From positions 62,001 to 126,000 of the forward strand of contig CAPAOL010000001.1 in NCBI GenBank assembly GCA_948579315.1: 64,000 nt of DNA. Direction: 5' to 3'. Under the pieces are notes generated by a model. The model was not told the DNA's origin. It saw only the letters and a program-made list of their open reading frames with translations, and did no database searches. This stretch comes from an uncultured Phocaeicola sp. Lineage in GTDB: Bacteria; Bacteroidota; Bacteroidia; Bacteroidales; Bacteroidaceae. Below, piece after piece: positions 9,659 to 19,300 of this stretch. Each line of letters opens with the position of its first letter. The first letter of the stretch is position 1. The position numbers were made by a program, and so were the translations under genes.

Positions 9659-10705
9659 TTATTCATAATCCCTAAATTCCGGAGCACCCTCTGCAAACAC
9701 AACGATAACTTCCCAATGCGCTTCTTTGTAAATACCAAATTCTATTTCGAAATACGAATCTAAACGATATCCCATAGCAGTAATTCTATCATACGCAAAA
9801 CGCAGTTTAAGCAAATTACCTTCACTATTGGTATACTTAGAAGGAACTTGAACCAAAGGCATAGGATATACAACGTCATATTTTACATAATCAGCCCCTA
9901 TTTCCTTATTGAATCCATGAATTAATTCGTCCCATTTTGTTTGATTAAATTTCTCTGGCGAAATAGGAGTATAATCTGAATTATAAAAGCGAAAAGTCAG
10001 CGTTTTAGTTTTATTTGTATTTTCCTTATTCTCTCGCAGATAAACTTGTATTTTTTCGGACGAAGTGTAACTCCCTGACTCCAATACAATGGAACGGGCT
10101 GCAGTTGCCGGAATATAATCTTTATCTTTTATCAGACCAGTTTCCGAATCATAAATGGAAGGTTCGAAATCGCTCTCTCTCAAAGGTACTAACTGCAAAT
10201 TATTAAAATATTTATATCCACCCTTATTCTTAACCTTTACATCAAACAAATAACCTTTACTTGGAGAGCAATTGACAAATGCCGACATAGCATTAGAATA
10301 CATCACAAATTCTCCTGAATGTTTACGTATCTGAAATAGCGGACGATATTCTAGCGTTCTTTTAGCTTCAATTTCTTCAAGAGTTTTCTCTGTTCCAAGA
10401 TAAGGACTTTTCCATACGGTTACCGGAAACACATCAGTCAACTCTGGTGCCGGACTGCCATCTGCCTTCACTATACGAGTTATTTCAAATGTCAAAGGAA
10501 GCGTTGAATTTCCTGATTGAAAATTATTTGAGAACAAAGTTGTTCTACCCAATACCGGTTCATATAGCTGTTGAGTAAAATTCACTTCCCGATCAAATGC
10601 TTCTTGCACATCAGGCAAGAATTTTTCAACACACGAAGTATTCAGAAAAGAATATGCTCCTATTCCGAGAAAGCAAAAAAACTTTATGAATCTATTTTTT
10701 CTCAT
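9659..10705 (-). CDS. DUF5007-like lipoprotein, first module
   Basis: 348 residues. Lipoprotein signal ending NTSC, then VEKFLPD. No catalytic motif is seen. The run YEPVLGRTTLFSNNF, PLTFEI, DGSPAPELTDVFPVTVWK, LFQIRKHSGEFVMY and KGYLFDVKVKNKGG matches my memory of the DUF5007 family found beside fasciclin and SusC/SusD genes in Bacteroidetes; the family number is less certain than the homology class. Its start overlaps the end of the fasciclin gene by 14 bp, so the two are translationally linked. The likely role is a surface accessory or binding protein. Confidence 0.65.
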   Translation of the reverse strand: MRKNRFIKFFCFLGIGAYSFLNTSCVEKFLPDVQEAFDREVNFTQQLYEPVLGRTTLFSNNFQSGNSTLPLTFEITRIVKADGSPAPELTDVFPVTVWKSPYLGTEKTLEEIEAKRTLEYRPLFQIRKHSGEFVMYSNAMSAFVNCSPSKGYLFDVKVKNKGGYKYFNNLQLVPLRESDFEPSIYDSETGLIKDKDYIPATAARSIVLESGSYTSSEKIQVYLRENKENTNKTKTLTFRFYNSDYTPISPEKFNQTKWDELIHGFNKEIGADYVKYDVVYPMPLVQVPSKYTNSEGNLLKLRFAYDRITAMGYRLDSYFEIEFGIYKEAHWEVIVVFAEGAPEFRDYE

Positions 10706-11477
10706 TTCCGTAGTCTTTAAAATAATTAATAAACTTATCGTAGCCGAAATTATGTTGATTGGTCAGAAGATGAATAACTGCATTACGAGTATAAATATCA
10801 TGCCAAACAACGTTTGTAGATTTCCATAGATCTTTCAACTGACTGTTATTCATATCACTAAGAGTGAAATTCCTGACTCCTTCTCCCACAATGCCGGAAG
10901 CCGTTTGTCGAGTACAAGATACATTCATTGGGTATTTATATTTGTATGACTCTAAAGAAAGGCTTTCTTGCGCTTCTATGATCTTTTTCGTGTCATACTT
11001 TCCTTTGAATATATATCGGCAAAGCAATGTGTCTACGCATGCTCTATAATCATAATGCCTTATCTCAATGATGGGATTCTCCGGATCATCCTTATTAGGA
11101 ATTTCAATTTCAACATCAAAAGGTTCAATAAGTAACTCTTTTAAAAAAAGTGCTTTCCCCAGTTTCTTTTGTTTGCGATAGATGTTGAGTTGGTCAAATG
11201 AATATTCGAAACACTCATTCGGTACAGCAAATACGGTAAAATACTCATCGTCTTTTTCCAACTGTTCCTTTAAACCAGGAACAGCATTGATAATGACAAG
11301 CATTGAATCATATTTCTGATTAAACAGATGACTTTCTTCATCGGAAAGGTATTCCAAAAAAGTGCCATCATATTCTTCAACTGCAACCGGCGTAGTATAA
11401 GCAACTGGCTCATAATCCTGGCAAGCACCAAAAATTACTAAAGTTATTACTCCGATTATTATGGCGGATTTATTCAT
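10692..11477 (-). CDS. Fasciclin-domain lipoprotein, first module
   Basis: 261 residues. Lipoprotein signal ending FGAC. FAS1-type segments: TFLEYLSDEESHLFNQKYDSMLVIINAVPGLKEQL, a YFTVFAVPNECF strand-turn (equivalent to FTVFAPTNEAF) and a closing AVIHLLTNQHNFGYDKF. It overlaps the following DUF5007-like gene by 14 bp and lies 74 bp after susD. Similarity to the fasciclin at 4119-4874 is in fold and position rather than close sequence identity, so the two modules look like old paralogues rather than a fresh duplication. Confidence 0.82.
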   Translation of the reverse strand: MNKSAIIIGVITLVIFGACQDYEPVAYTTPVAVEEYDGTFLEYLSDEESHLFNQKYDSMLVIINAVPGLKEQLEKDDEYFTVFAVPNECFEYSFDQLNIYRKQKKLGKALFLKELLIEPFDVEIEIPNKDDPENPIIEIRHYDYRACVDTLLCRYIFKGKYDTKKIIEAQESLSLESYKYKYPMNVSCTRQTASGIVGEGVRNFTLSDMNNSQLKDLWKSTNVVWHDIYTRNAVIHLLTNQHNFGYDKFINYFKDYGNEKK

Positions 11478-11551
11478 AGTATATATTTTTTAATTTACGT
11501 ATTTATATCTAATATTTAGTAAAATCTGTTCCGAAACAATAGTTTTCAGAT

Positions 11552-13099
11552 TCATTGCCAGTAAGTATTTTGCTCAATCATAGAATTAGCAAGAATGTCC
11601 TGATCAATAGGCCAGTAAATACCTCCTTCATTGATTAGTTTTCGCAGTTTTGCATCATTATTCAACAATTTCTCCTGACGTATCCGGTCGTACCAACGCC
11701 AACCTTCTCCCATTAGTTCTTTTCTTCTCTCCTCAAATACAGCTTGAATAACTTTTGACTTATCACTATTAAAATCTTTTTTATAAGAAACTGCACTCAT
11801 TCCTCTGGCAGTTCTTATTGTATTAAGATGTACTAGAGCTTGTTCCGGTTGATTTATTGCACATAAAGCTTCTGCACGAAGCAATGTGATGTCTTCAAGA
11901 CGACTAAATACCAATGCTGATCCGAAAACAGCATAATCATTAGTCGCAGGATTACCATTCTGAATAACCTTAATCTTACTAAAAATAGGATATTGAGATT
12001 CAACATTGTGAACATAACTGGTATAGTATTTACCACTCTTCGAGTCAATACCGAACCTTTGATCATCTACATTATTGAATATAGAAAACAAACTGTCTTT
12101 TGAAACGTACATATCAGGAATGCTTTTCTGCACAAGCGGAGCTGCTAATGTCAATTCTTCAAGATGCCCATTCTGTGATGCTTCGCTTTCATTATGATCA
12201 AAAGTTAGCCCTACAATGCGGGACACTCTCCAGTCGGAGTTGGTCAGAAAAAGTCCCTGTGAAGAGGTCAGATCTGCTACACCAATATATTTTGCTTCTA
12301 CACGACTCGCATTGTCCATAATATACGCAGCATAAGTTTCTGCATTCAAATAATTACCTTCCCAAGCTGCGATGTGTGCAAGAATAGCATATACAGACAA
12401 TTTATTCAATAAGATACCTTGCCAGTCTTTCCCTTCTTTACCATAATAAAGGCTTGTTTTAGAACCTAACTGGAAAGGTAATACTGTTAATGCATTTTCC
12501 AGTTCTTCTTTCGCATAGCTCAACACAAGACTGGCATCCGTCCGCTCCATTCTGGGAAAAGAGCCATTATCATACGAATAAGTAACTAAAGGAACATCTC
12601 CCCATATACGTACCATATTGAAGTAGGCAAAAGCTCTTAGTACTCTAGCTTGTGCTATATCCAACATCAAATTTTCTTCTGAATAGGATTTATCTTTCTC
12701 AAAAGTTCCCGGAGCCTTCTCTATAAAAATAGAAGCTGCGTTTATAACAGCATAAAATCTTCTCCAATTAGAAATTTCCTTCATTATCGGAAATGGCTCG
12801 TTCAGATTGTTATCTACGACTGCCTGAAGATCAAGACGATCAGTTACACTAAAATCTCCTCCGCGTAAATCACCACAAATCCAATATGCATTATTTTCAA
12901 CTAAAGCAGCTCGCATCAAGCCATATACTCCCATCAATGCAGCACGAGTATCTTCAAGAGTACTCCATTGCTGATCTTCCTTAGCTATACGTTTGGATTC
13001 TACATCCAAAAAATCATTGCAGGAAACAAGTATCATGGAAAAACCAACACCCAATAACAGTAAAAAGTGTGTTATTTTTCGATATAAATTACTGAACAT
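11552..13099 (-). CDS. SusD/RagB-like surface nutrient-binding lipoprotein, first module
   Basis: 515 residues. Lipoprotein signal ending MILVSC. SusD signatures: DIAQARVLRAFAYFNMVRIWGDVPLV, FSRLEDITLLRAEALCAI, LNTIRTARGM and VFEERRKELMGEGWRWYDRIR. It lies 17 bp after its SusC partner and before a fasciclin gene. It should cap the 13117-16083 transporter and select its ligand; specificity cannot be read by eye. Confidence 0.95.
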   Translation of the reverse strand: MFSNLYRKITHFLLLLGVGFSMILVSCNDFLDVESKRIAKEDQQWSTLEDTRAALMGVYGLMRAALVENNAYWICGDLRGGDFSVTDRLDLQAVVDNNLNEPFPIMKEISNWRRFYAVINAASIFIEKAPGTFEKDKSYSEENLMLDIAQARVLRAFAYFNMVRIWGDVPLVTYSYDNGSFPRMERTDASLVLSYAKEELENALTVLPFQLGSKTSLYYGKEGKDWQGILLNKLSVYAILAHIAAWEGNYLNAETYAAYIMDNASRVEAKYIGVADLTSSQGLFLTNSDWRVSRIVGLTFDHNESEASQNGHLEELTLAAPLVQKSIPDMYVSKDSLFSIFNNVDDQRFGIDSKSGKYYTSYVHNVESQYPIFSKIKVIQNGNPATNDYAVFGSALVFSRLEDITLLRAEALCAINQPEQALVHLNTIRTARGMSAVSYKKDFNSDKSKVIQAVFEERRKELMGEGWRWYDRIRQEKLLNNDAKLRKLINEGGIYWPIDQDILANSMIEQNTYWQ

Positions 13100-13116
13100 A
13101 TTACTATATTTTGAGG

Positions 13117-16083
13117 TTAAAATTTGAAACGTAAGCCTAAGGATGCAGAACGAGGGATAGGTATAGAGTAGCCATCATAATTGCCATTGAAACCAACTAA
13201 TTCGGGGTCGTTACCAGAGAAACCTGTAATAGTAAACAAATTGTTGGCTGTCAAGTAGAAATAAAGACTTTTGACTATCCGGTTCTTTTCACCTTTTAAT
13301 GGAAGAGTATAGCCCACAGTCGCATTTCTCAATTTTAAATATGAAAGTTTTTCTAAGAATAAATCTTGCTCTGCTCTATATGGATGCACTTTACTCAACG
13401 GATTATAAATAGGATAATCATCTTTCTGATTCGGCAATTCTTGCCAAAAGAATATTTCTTTTACAGAACGGATGGACTTCGTACGATCTAATGTCATAAA
13501 ATCATAACGCTGTTGATCTCTGACATTCAGTGCGCTATGCCCTAGAGCAAAAAAACAATGAAAACTAAAATCAAACTGTTTATATTTGAATTGATTAGTA
13601 AATCCTCCTGTAAACCGAGGAAGTGCATGGCCTTTCAACACTCGGTCATTATCATCAATTATATTATCTCCATTAACATCTGTCCACTTCGGATCACCTT
13701 TTTGGAAGGGAACTCCATTTATACTCAACGGGGTACCGTCCTTAACCGGAACCTCACTGTTATCAGCATAGATTCCATTATTCTGATAAATCCAGAAAGC
13801 ATCAACCGACTTGCCTACTTCAAATTTACGACTATTGGTAACAACTTCATTCAATTCTGAAGGTAGTTTTTTCAACTCATTCTGGTTGAAACTCATATTC
13901 AAAGAAATATCCCAACTTAAACGATTCGGATCATTTATAGCAAGCGGAGAAGCCGATACGTTCATTTCGACACCTCTATTGGATATTTCCATTCCATTAA
14001 CAAACTTGTATTTATATCCAAAATCTTGAGATACAGGCATCTGAACAATTATCTCTTTTTCCCGGTTTTCATAAAAACTAAGCCCGATATTAACACGGTT
14101 ATTTAAGAAAGAGGCATTCAAATCAATTCCTAATTTATCCGAATAAGGCCATCCCATACCATAATCTACCCAGCCTATCGAATAAGGACGAGTTACTGTT
14201 GCAAAACCATTGGAAGAAGATATCATTGATTGTCCACTCCATCCCAACTCTGACGAAACATAGTTGGGACCTAATGTAAATCTGTCTGATTGCACTATAT
14301 GTCCTAAGCGTGCCCATGAAGCTTTTAATGACAGTTTAGAAACAAAAGCTGAATTATTAAAGAATTGTTTTCTTAAGTCCCATCCTAAAGAGAAAGCAGG
14401 AGAAAATAACCAGCGTTTATCTAACTGAACATTAGAAGCACCATCGTATCTTACTAATGCACTTGCATATAAAAGCTTTTTAAAATTATAATCCAAAGCA
14501 AATGAAGTAGAAACCAACCGCGTTTCCAATCGGTCCGCAAAACGATAAATTCTTGTAAAACCTCCTGAGTTACTGGTCGTTTTTGTATCGTCTTCTCCAT
14601 CATATCCCTTACTATAATTATAATGATAGTAATCACTTTGTATCGAACCATCCCAACAAAGATCTAATGCATGAGCAGAAGTCAAATCAAATAGATATCC
14701 AACTGACGCATTACCAATCAATCGTCTATTGTATCCTGAATAGTCAGAAACAAAACTGACAGACTCCATAAGGGTAGAAGGCCAAAATACATGACGTACA
14801 TTAGTATTATAATCTAAAAGAACTCTGGTATTCACATGAAAGCGATTTTTGATATAGCGCATAGATAAATAGCCATTTAACAAATTGTTCAGATTTTCTT
14901 CTTTGGTCAAATCATCATAACCAAGAAAACGTTCATAGGCTCCACCACTAGGCGCAATTGGAGTAGACAAATCAGGTAAATATTCTATCTCTGTCAAACG
15001 ATCTATGAAGTTTCTGTTTCTTTTGCGATCAATTCGATTCGCATTGATATAGGTACTTACAGTAAAACCTGGTAGAGGAGTTATATTCAAAGCAAAACCA
15101 ATGTTATATTTGGTATTTCCCACATTTTTTGTAATTCCGGACTCCTCGGTAAGTCCCAGTGTGAATATATAATTGGCCAATGAGTTTTCACCTCCAATGG
15201 ATGCGCTCACATTATATAAAGGAGAAGATTTATAATAAGAATCAGCCCAGTCAGGTTCTCCAAAATAAGATGATTCTCTTGGATCTGCTAAATAAGAAGG
15301 ATAATATTGTTGTTCAGAAGGTATCTTATAAGTATCATAAAACTTTTGTCGAAATGCCCTTTCATATCCTCCATTAGTCATTTTTATTTTGGAAGGAGCA
15401 AAAACAATTCCTCCAGACGCATTAATAGAGACATTGCTACCACCATAGTATCCATCTTTTGTCACAATCCAGATGGCACCGTTAGCTGCCAAAGGACCCA
15501 ATTTAGCTAAAGCTAGGGGATCTTTAATAACTTCAATAGATTCAATAGCTTGTATATCCAATCCAGCTAGAATATTAGTTGCACTCCCAATAGGATTTAC
15601 ATCGTACTGCTTTATATCATACACATACGGATGATCCAAAGAAAGCGGAATACCATTTACATAAACTGCCGGTTGAACGCCCGAAACATCTTTATTGGAA
15701 AAGATCGGAGATGAAATTCCTCTAATCAACATGCTTTGTACACTCCCTGGTTCACCATTGTTTTCCTGGGTATACACACCAGATGCATTTCCTTTAAGCA
15801 ACTGTTGAATAGAGAGAAATTGAGAACGTTGCAGATTCTTAATATTGAGAATATCATTCGTCTTATCAGAATCCATTCCCCGGTTTACAACTAAACGAGG
15901 TCCTACATTAAAAAGAATTTTCTTTTTTTGAAAACTTTCTTTTTCATAGATTTCTAAAGAATCAAAATCCTCAGGAGTATTTGACTGGGATGCTATTGTC
16001 CCACTAAATCCTAAAAAGCCTACAGCGACAAGTAAACGACAAAAAGGCTTTTGCAAAGAAAAATCAGGTAAAGTTATCACCAT
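13117..16083 (-). CDS. SusC/RagA-like TonB-dependent transporter without N-terminal extension, first module
   Basis: 988 residues. The signal segment RLLVAVGFLGFSGTIASQ leads, after a charged linker, straight into the TonB plug: LSIQQLLKGNASGVYTQE, SVQSMLIRGISS, AVYVNGIPL, IESIEVIKDPLALAKLGPLAANGAIWIVTK. The carboxypeptidase-regulatory-like domain present in most SusC proteins, and in its partner at 6441-9638, is not recognisable, and the usual VVVGYG-type motif at the plug start is weak (FNVGPRLVVNRG). The barrel is complete to GLRFKF. It is the first gene of the leftward operon, with putative HTCS operator repeats upstream. Confidence 0.9.
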   Translation of the reverse strand: MVITLPDFSLQKPFCRLLVAVGFLGFSGTIASQSNTPEDFDSLEIYEKESFQKKKILFNVGPRLVVNRGMDSDKTNDILNIKNLQRSQFLSIQQLLKGNASGVYTQENNGEPGSVQSMLIRGISSPIFSNKDVSGVQPAVYVNGIPLSLDHPYVYDIKQYDVNPIGSATNILAGLDIQAIESIEVIKDPLALAKLGPLAANGAIWIVTKDGYYGGSNVSINASGGIVFAPSKIKMTNGGYERAFRQKFYDTYKIPSEQQYYPSYLADPRESSYFGEPDWADSYYKSSPLYNVSASIGGENSLANYIFTLGLTEESGITKNVGNTKYNIGFALNITPLPGFTVSTYINANRIDRKRNRNFIDRLTEIEYLPDLSTPIAPSGGAYERFLGYDDLTKEENLNNLLNGYLSMRYIKNRFHVNTRVLLDYNTNVRHVFWPSTLMESVSFVSDYSGYNRRLIGNASVGYLFDLTSAHALDLCWDGSIQSDYYHYNYSKGYDGEDDTKTTSNSGGFTRIYRFADRLETRLVSTSFALDYNFKKLLYASALVRYDGASNVQLDKRWLFSPAFSLGWDLRKQFFNNSAFVSKLSLKASWARLGHIVQSDRFTLGPNYVSSELGWSGQSMISSSNGFATVTRPYSIGWVDYGMGWPYSDKLGIDLNASFLNNRVNIGLSFYENREKEIIVQMPVSQDFGYKYKFVNGMEISNRGVEMNVSASPLAINDPNRLSWDISLNMSFNQNELKKLPSELNEVVTNSRKFEVGKSVDAFWIYQNNGIYADNSEVPVKDGTPLSINGVPFQKGDPKWTDVNGDNIIDDNDRVLKGHALPRFTGGFTNQFKYKQFDFSFHCFFALGHSALNVRDQQRYDFMTLDRTKSIRSVKEIFFWQELPNQKDDYPIYNPLSKVHPYRAEQDLFLEKLSYLKLRNATVGYTLPLKGEKNRIVKSLYFYLTANNLFTITGFSGNDPELVGFNGNYDGYSIPIPRSASLGLRFKF

Positions 16084-16357
16084 GCTATTAGATTTATAAG
16101 TTTTTTTAGATCATATAAGTATTAGTTATGCATTAATCGCAATACAAAAGTGCGGGTTATCCAATAGAAAGAAGTCCTCTAATCATTCAAAAATGTACAA
16201 ATTTGAATCATAATTGCCATAGTTTATAATAGGTTTAAAAATCATTCAACATTAGCCTAGAAATCATTCAGAGAGTATAAAAGAAACTGATATATAGAAA
16301 GGTACGCACCTTTATTAAGATGCATACCTACCCTTATAGACTCATATATTTTCTATT
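16084..16357. promoter_or_regulatory. Intergenic control region of the leftward SusC operon
   Basis: 274 bp between the HTCS stop and the first SusC start. It holds a weak leftward -7 box at 16152-16145 (CACTTTTG, T1 replaced by C) and three copies of AATCATTCA on the + strand at 16181, 16240 and 16262. The last two are exactly 22 bp apart. A 6-bp hairpin (AAAGGT..ACCTTT, 16298-16313) without a strong T-run may attenuate HTCS transcription. A non-consensus promoter with upstream direct repeats fits an activator-dependent start. Confidence 0.55.
16240..16270 (-). promoter_or_regulatory. Putative HTCS operator: direct repeat TGAATGATT, 22 bp apart
   Basis: Read along the transcription of the SusC operon there are two half-sites, TGAATGATTTCTA and TGAATGATTTTTA, 22 bp apart. 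The nearer one ends about 87 bp before the weak -7 box. The same word in the same orientation lies upstream of the divergent enzyme operon at 20538-20546. Two half-sites about two helical turns apart suit an AraC-type DNA-binding domain, which the HTCS carries. Confidence 0.5.
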
Positions 16358-19300
16358 CTAACAAGACTTTTGATATTCTTTGGGAGTTACACCAAAATCT
16401 TCTTTAAAACAAGTTGCGAAGTATTTTGGATTAGAGAAGCCACATTCATAGGCTATCTCTGCAATAGACATTGATTTGTTTTTCAATAATTGGCTACCAT
16501 GCTTTAGTCTTATGTTCCGAATAAACTCAATCGGAGACAATCCGGTCGCTATTTTCATCTTTCTATAAAGCGTAGATTTGGATACAGCCAAAGCATCCGC
16601 TAACTGAACAACATCAAAATCTCCCTCCGCCATATTAGATTCTATAACAGAAACAACCTTATCAAGAAAATCTTTATCAATGGAAGAAGTCTCCAAAGAA
16701 TCAATATCGACTTCTACATTAGTGCGAAATTCCTCTTGCTTACTTTTTTTATGAATTATAAAATTATTAATACGAGCTTCCAGTATTTTTAGTTCAAACG
16801 GTTTGGATATATATCCATCTGCTCCTGCATTATAACATTCAATACGATCTTCTGCCGTATTTTTTGCCGTTAACAAAATAATAGGAATATGGCTGGTTTC
16901 CAAATTAGACTTTATGTTACGGCATAATTCCAAACCATCCATTTCAGGCATCATCACATCACTAATGATAATATCTATTTCATTATTCTTTATTATATCC
17001 AAAGCCTCCTGCCCATTTTTTGCAACGAGAACATGGTATTGCCTAGATAAAATTTTCTCCATAAGGTACAATAATTCTTCATTGTCTTCAACCAATAATA
17101 AATGATTGTCACTGATTTGTACATCTTCGACTACTCCTGACTCACCTAAGTCCTCATACTCAAAAACCATAGCCGCCTTTTTATCATTAACCGGGGGGGC
17201 TTCTGTTATCAACTCATCTTCTTGATAACTGTCTTTATCAATAGGAAAATATATAGTAAAAGTACTACCTTTAGTTAATTCGCTTTCTACCTCTATCGTT
17301 CCATGATGCAATTCAACCAGATCTTTTGTTAATGATAATCCAATCCCATTAGATTCACCTTCGTCTCCTTTATTTGCTGTATAAAACCTTTTAAAGATAT
17401 TTTCCAAATCACCAGGAGCAATGCCCTCACCTGTGTCAACAACTTGAATACGTAAATGAGCGTGTTCAGCTTCCTGATAGGATTTCATTACTAATTTTAT
17501 TTCCCCACCCTCACTTGTATATTTACAAGCATTAGACAATAAATTAGATACAATTTTATCAATCTTATCTCTATCAAAATAAGCTATTAAATGTTTGTCT
17601 TCTGTAGAAAAAGTAAATGTTTGACTTTTTTTCCTTATTAATGGCGCAAAATTAACCTTACATACATCATCTATAAATGAAACAATATCACCTTTCGAAA
17701 CAGATAACTTCATGTTTCCACTTTCTACCTTACGAAAATCCAAAATCTGCTGCAATAATCTTCGCAATTTGTTCACATTGGAACGAATCATACTTAATTG
17801 GGAGATTCGACTACCATTCGTCATCTCCGCATCATCAATCAAACATGTAATGATAGTAAGCGGAGTCAATAGATCATGTGAAATATTTGTGAAATAACGT
17901 AATTTAGTCTGAACCAGTTCTTCTGATTTTTCCCTGTCGATTTGTGCTATCCTTAATTCATGACGTAATTGTAAACGTCTCTTCATTCTTCGATAAAGAA
18001 GATATAAAAATAAAATAACCAACACAACATAGAACATATAAGCCCACCAAGTTTCATAAAACGCTGGTTCCTTAGATACTTGAATTTCTGCAATATAATT
18101 ACTCCACAATCCATTTGTATCTGTTGTCTTCAAATAAAATGTCCGTTTACCTTTAGGAAGCTGATTATAGAATGCAAACTGACGATCGCCTCTAACATAC
18201 ACCCAATCATCATCAACCCCCTCCATCTTATATGCATACTTAATTTTATCTGGAAATGCATAGTTTAAGGAAGAAAAATCTATCTCAATATTCTTATCTC
18301 CCGCATCAAAAGAAATAGTCTGGCTCCTCAAATTGAAACGTTGATTATCCTTTTCCAAAAGACTGGAGACACCATCTATCTTCACATCTACCACCATTGT
18401 TCTAATTCTACGAGGATTATCAGACAAATGTTCATAAGGAGTAAATACCGAAATCCCTTTATTTCCTCCATATAGAATTTTTCCAGAACGAGTTTTCAAA
18501 TAAGAATTAGGCATAAATGAGTTTACCATTACATCGTCCATTGTTGAGTAATCCATAATACCACCATTTTTAGGATCATACTCAATAACTCGTTTATTGG
18601 TAGAGATCCAAATATGCCCTAACTGATCTGTTATAATATTAAAAATACCTTCTTCGAGCATATCAAACATATTGGATAAATTTTCAACTTTCTTCGTCTG
18701 AGGATCATATGTAAACACATCACCATCCTGACTCCCCATCCACACCAAGCCATTATCATCTATACAAATTGCTCCAATATTATCACTAACTAATTTATCT
18801 ACTTGAGTAGTCAGATTCTTTAAGCCTTTCTTTTCAAATGTCAGATTGGAAGATACTATAGCATTATATACACCTTGTTTTCTTGTACTAATCCATAAAG
18901 TACCATCTTTACCTTCCCCAATCCCAGTAATATCCATTAACGGGAACTTTGTATCTCGAAGAGTTTTCTCTTTTTCCGGTTTAACTAAAATACCTTTAGT
19001 TGTTACAACCCAAAGATTATATTTGCTGTCTTCATAAAAGATGCGTGGAAATCCTGGATTATCTGCATAATTACTCAAATTTAAGGTCTCTAATAGTTCT
19101 ATTTTATCCTTTTCTTTTTTCACCCTATAAATTTCCGAATAATATTCAGACCCCAACCAAATTTCATTTAATAGTGGAACAGATATTATACAACTAATAT
19201 TTCTCAGATTGGTCACGTTTTTCAAAGAAGGAATATCTGTATAAAGTTGAAGTTTATTTGTTTTAGGGTTAAAGATCCCTACTCCCCAACGATTTTGATC

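Noticed and set aside
16240..16270. Assigning the TGAATGATT pair to the 22-bp repeat-tract class
   Set aside because: Only two adjacent copies, conserved between two promoters in sequence as well as spacing, so an operator explains them better.
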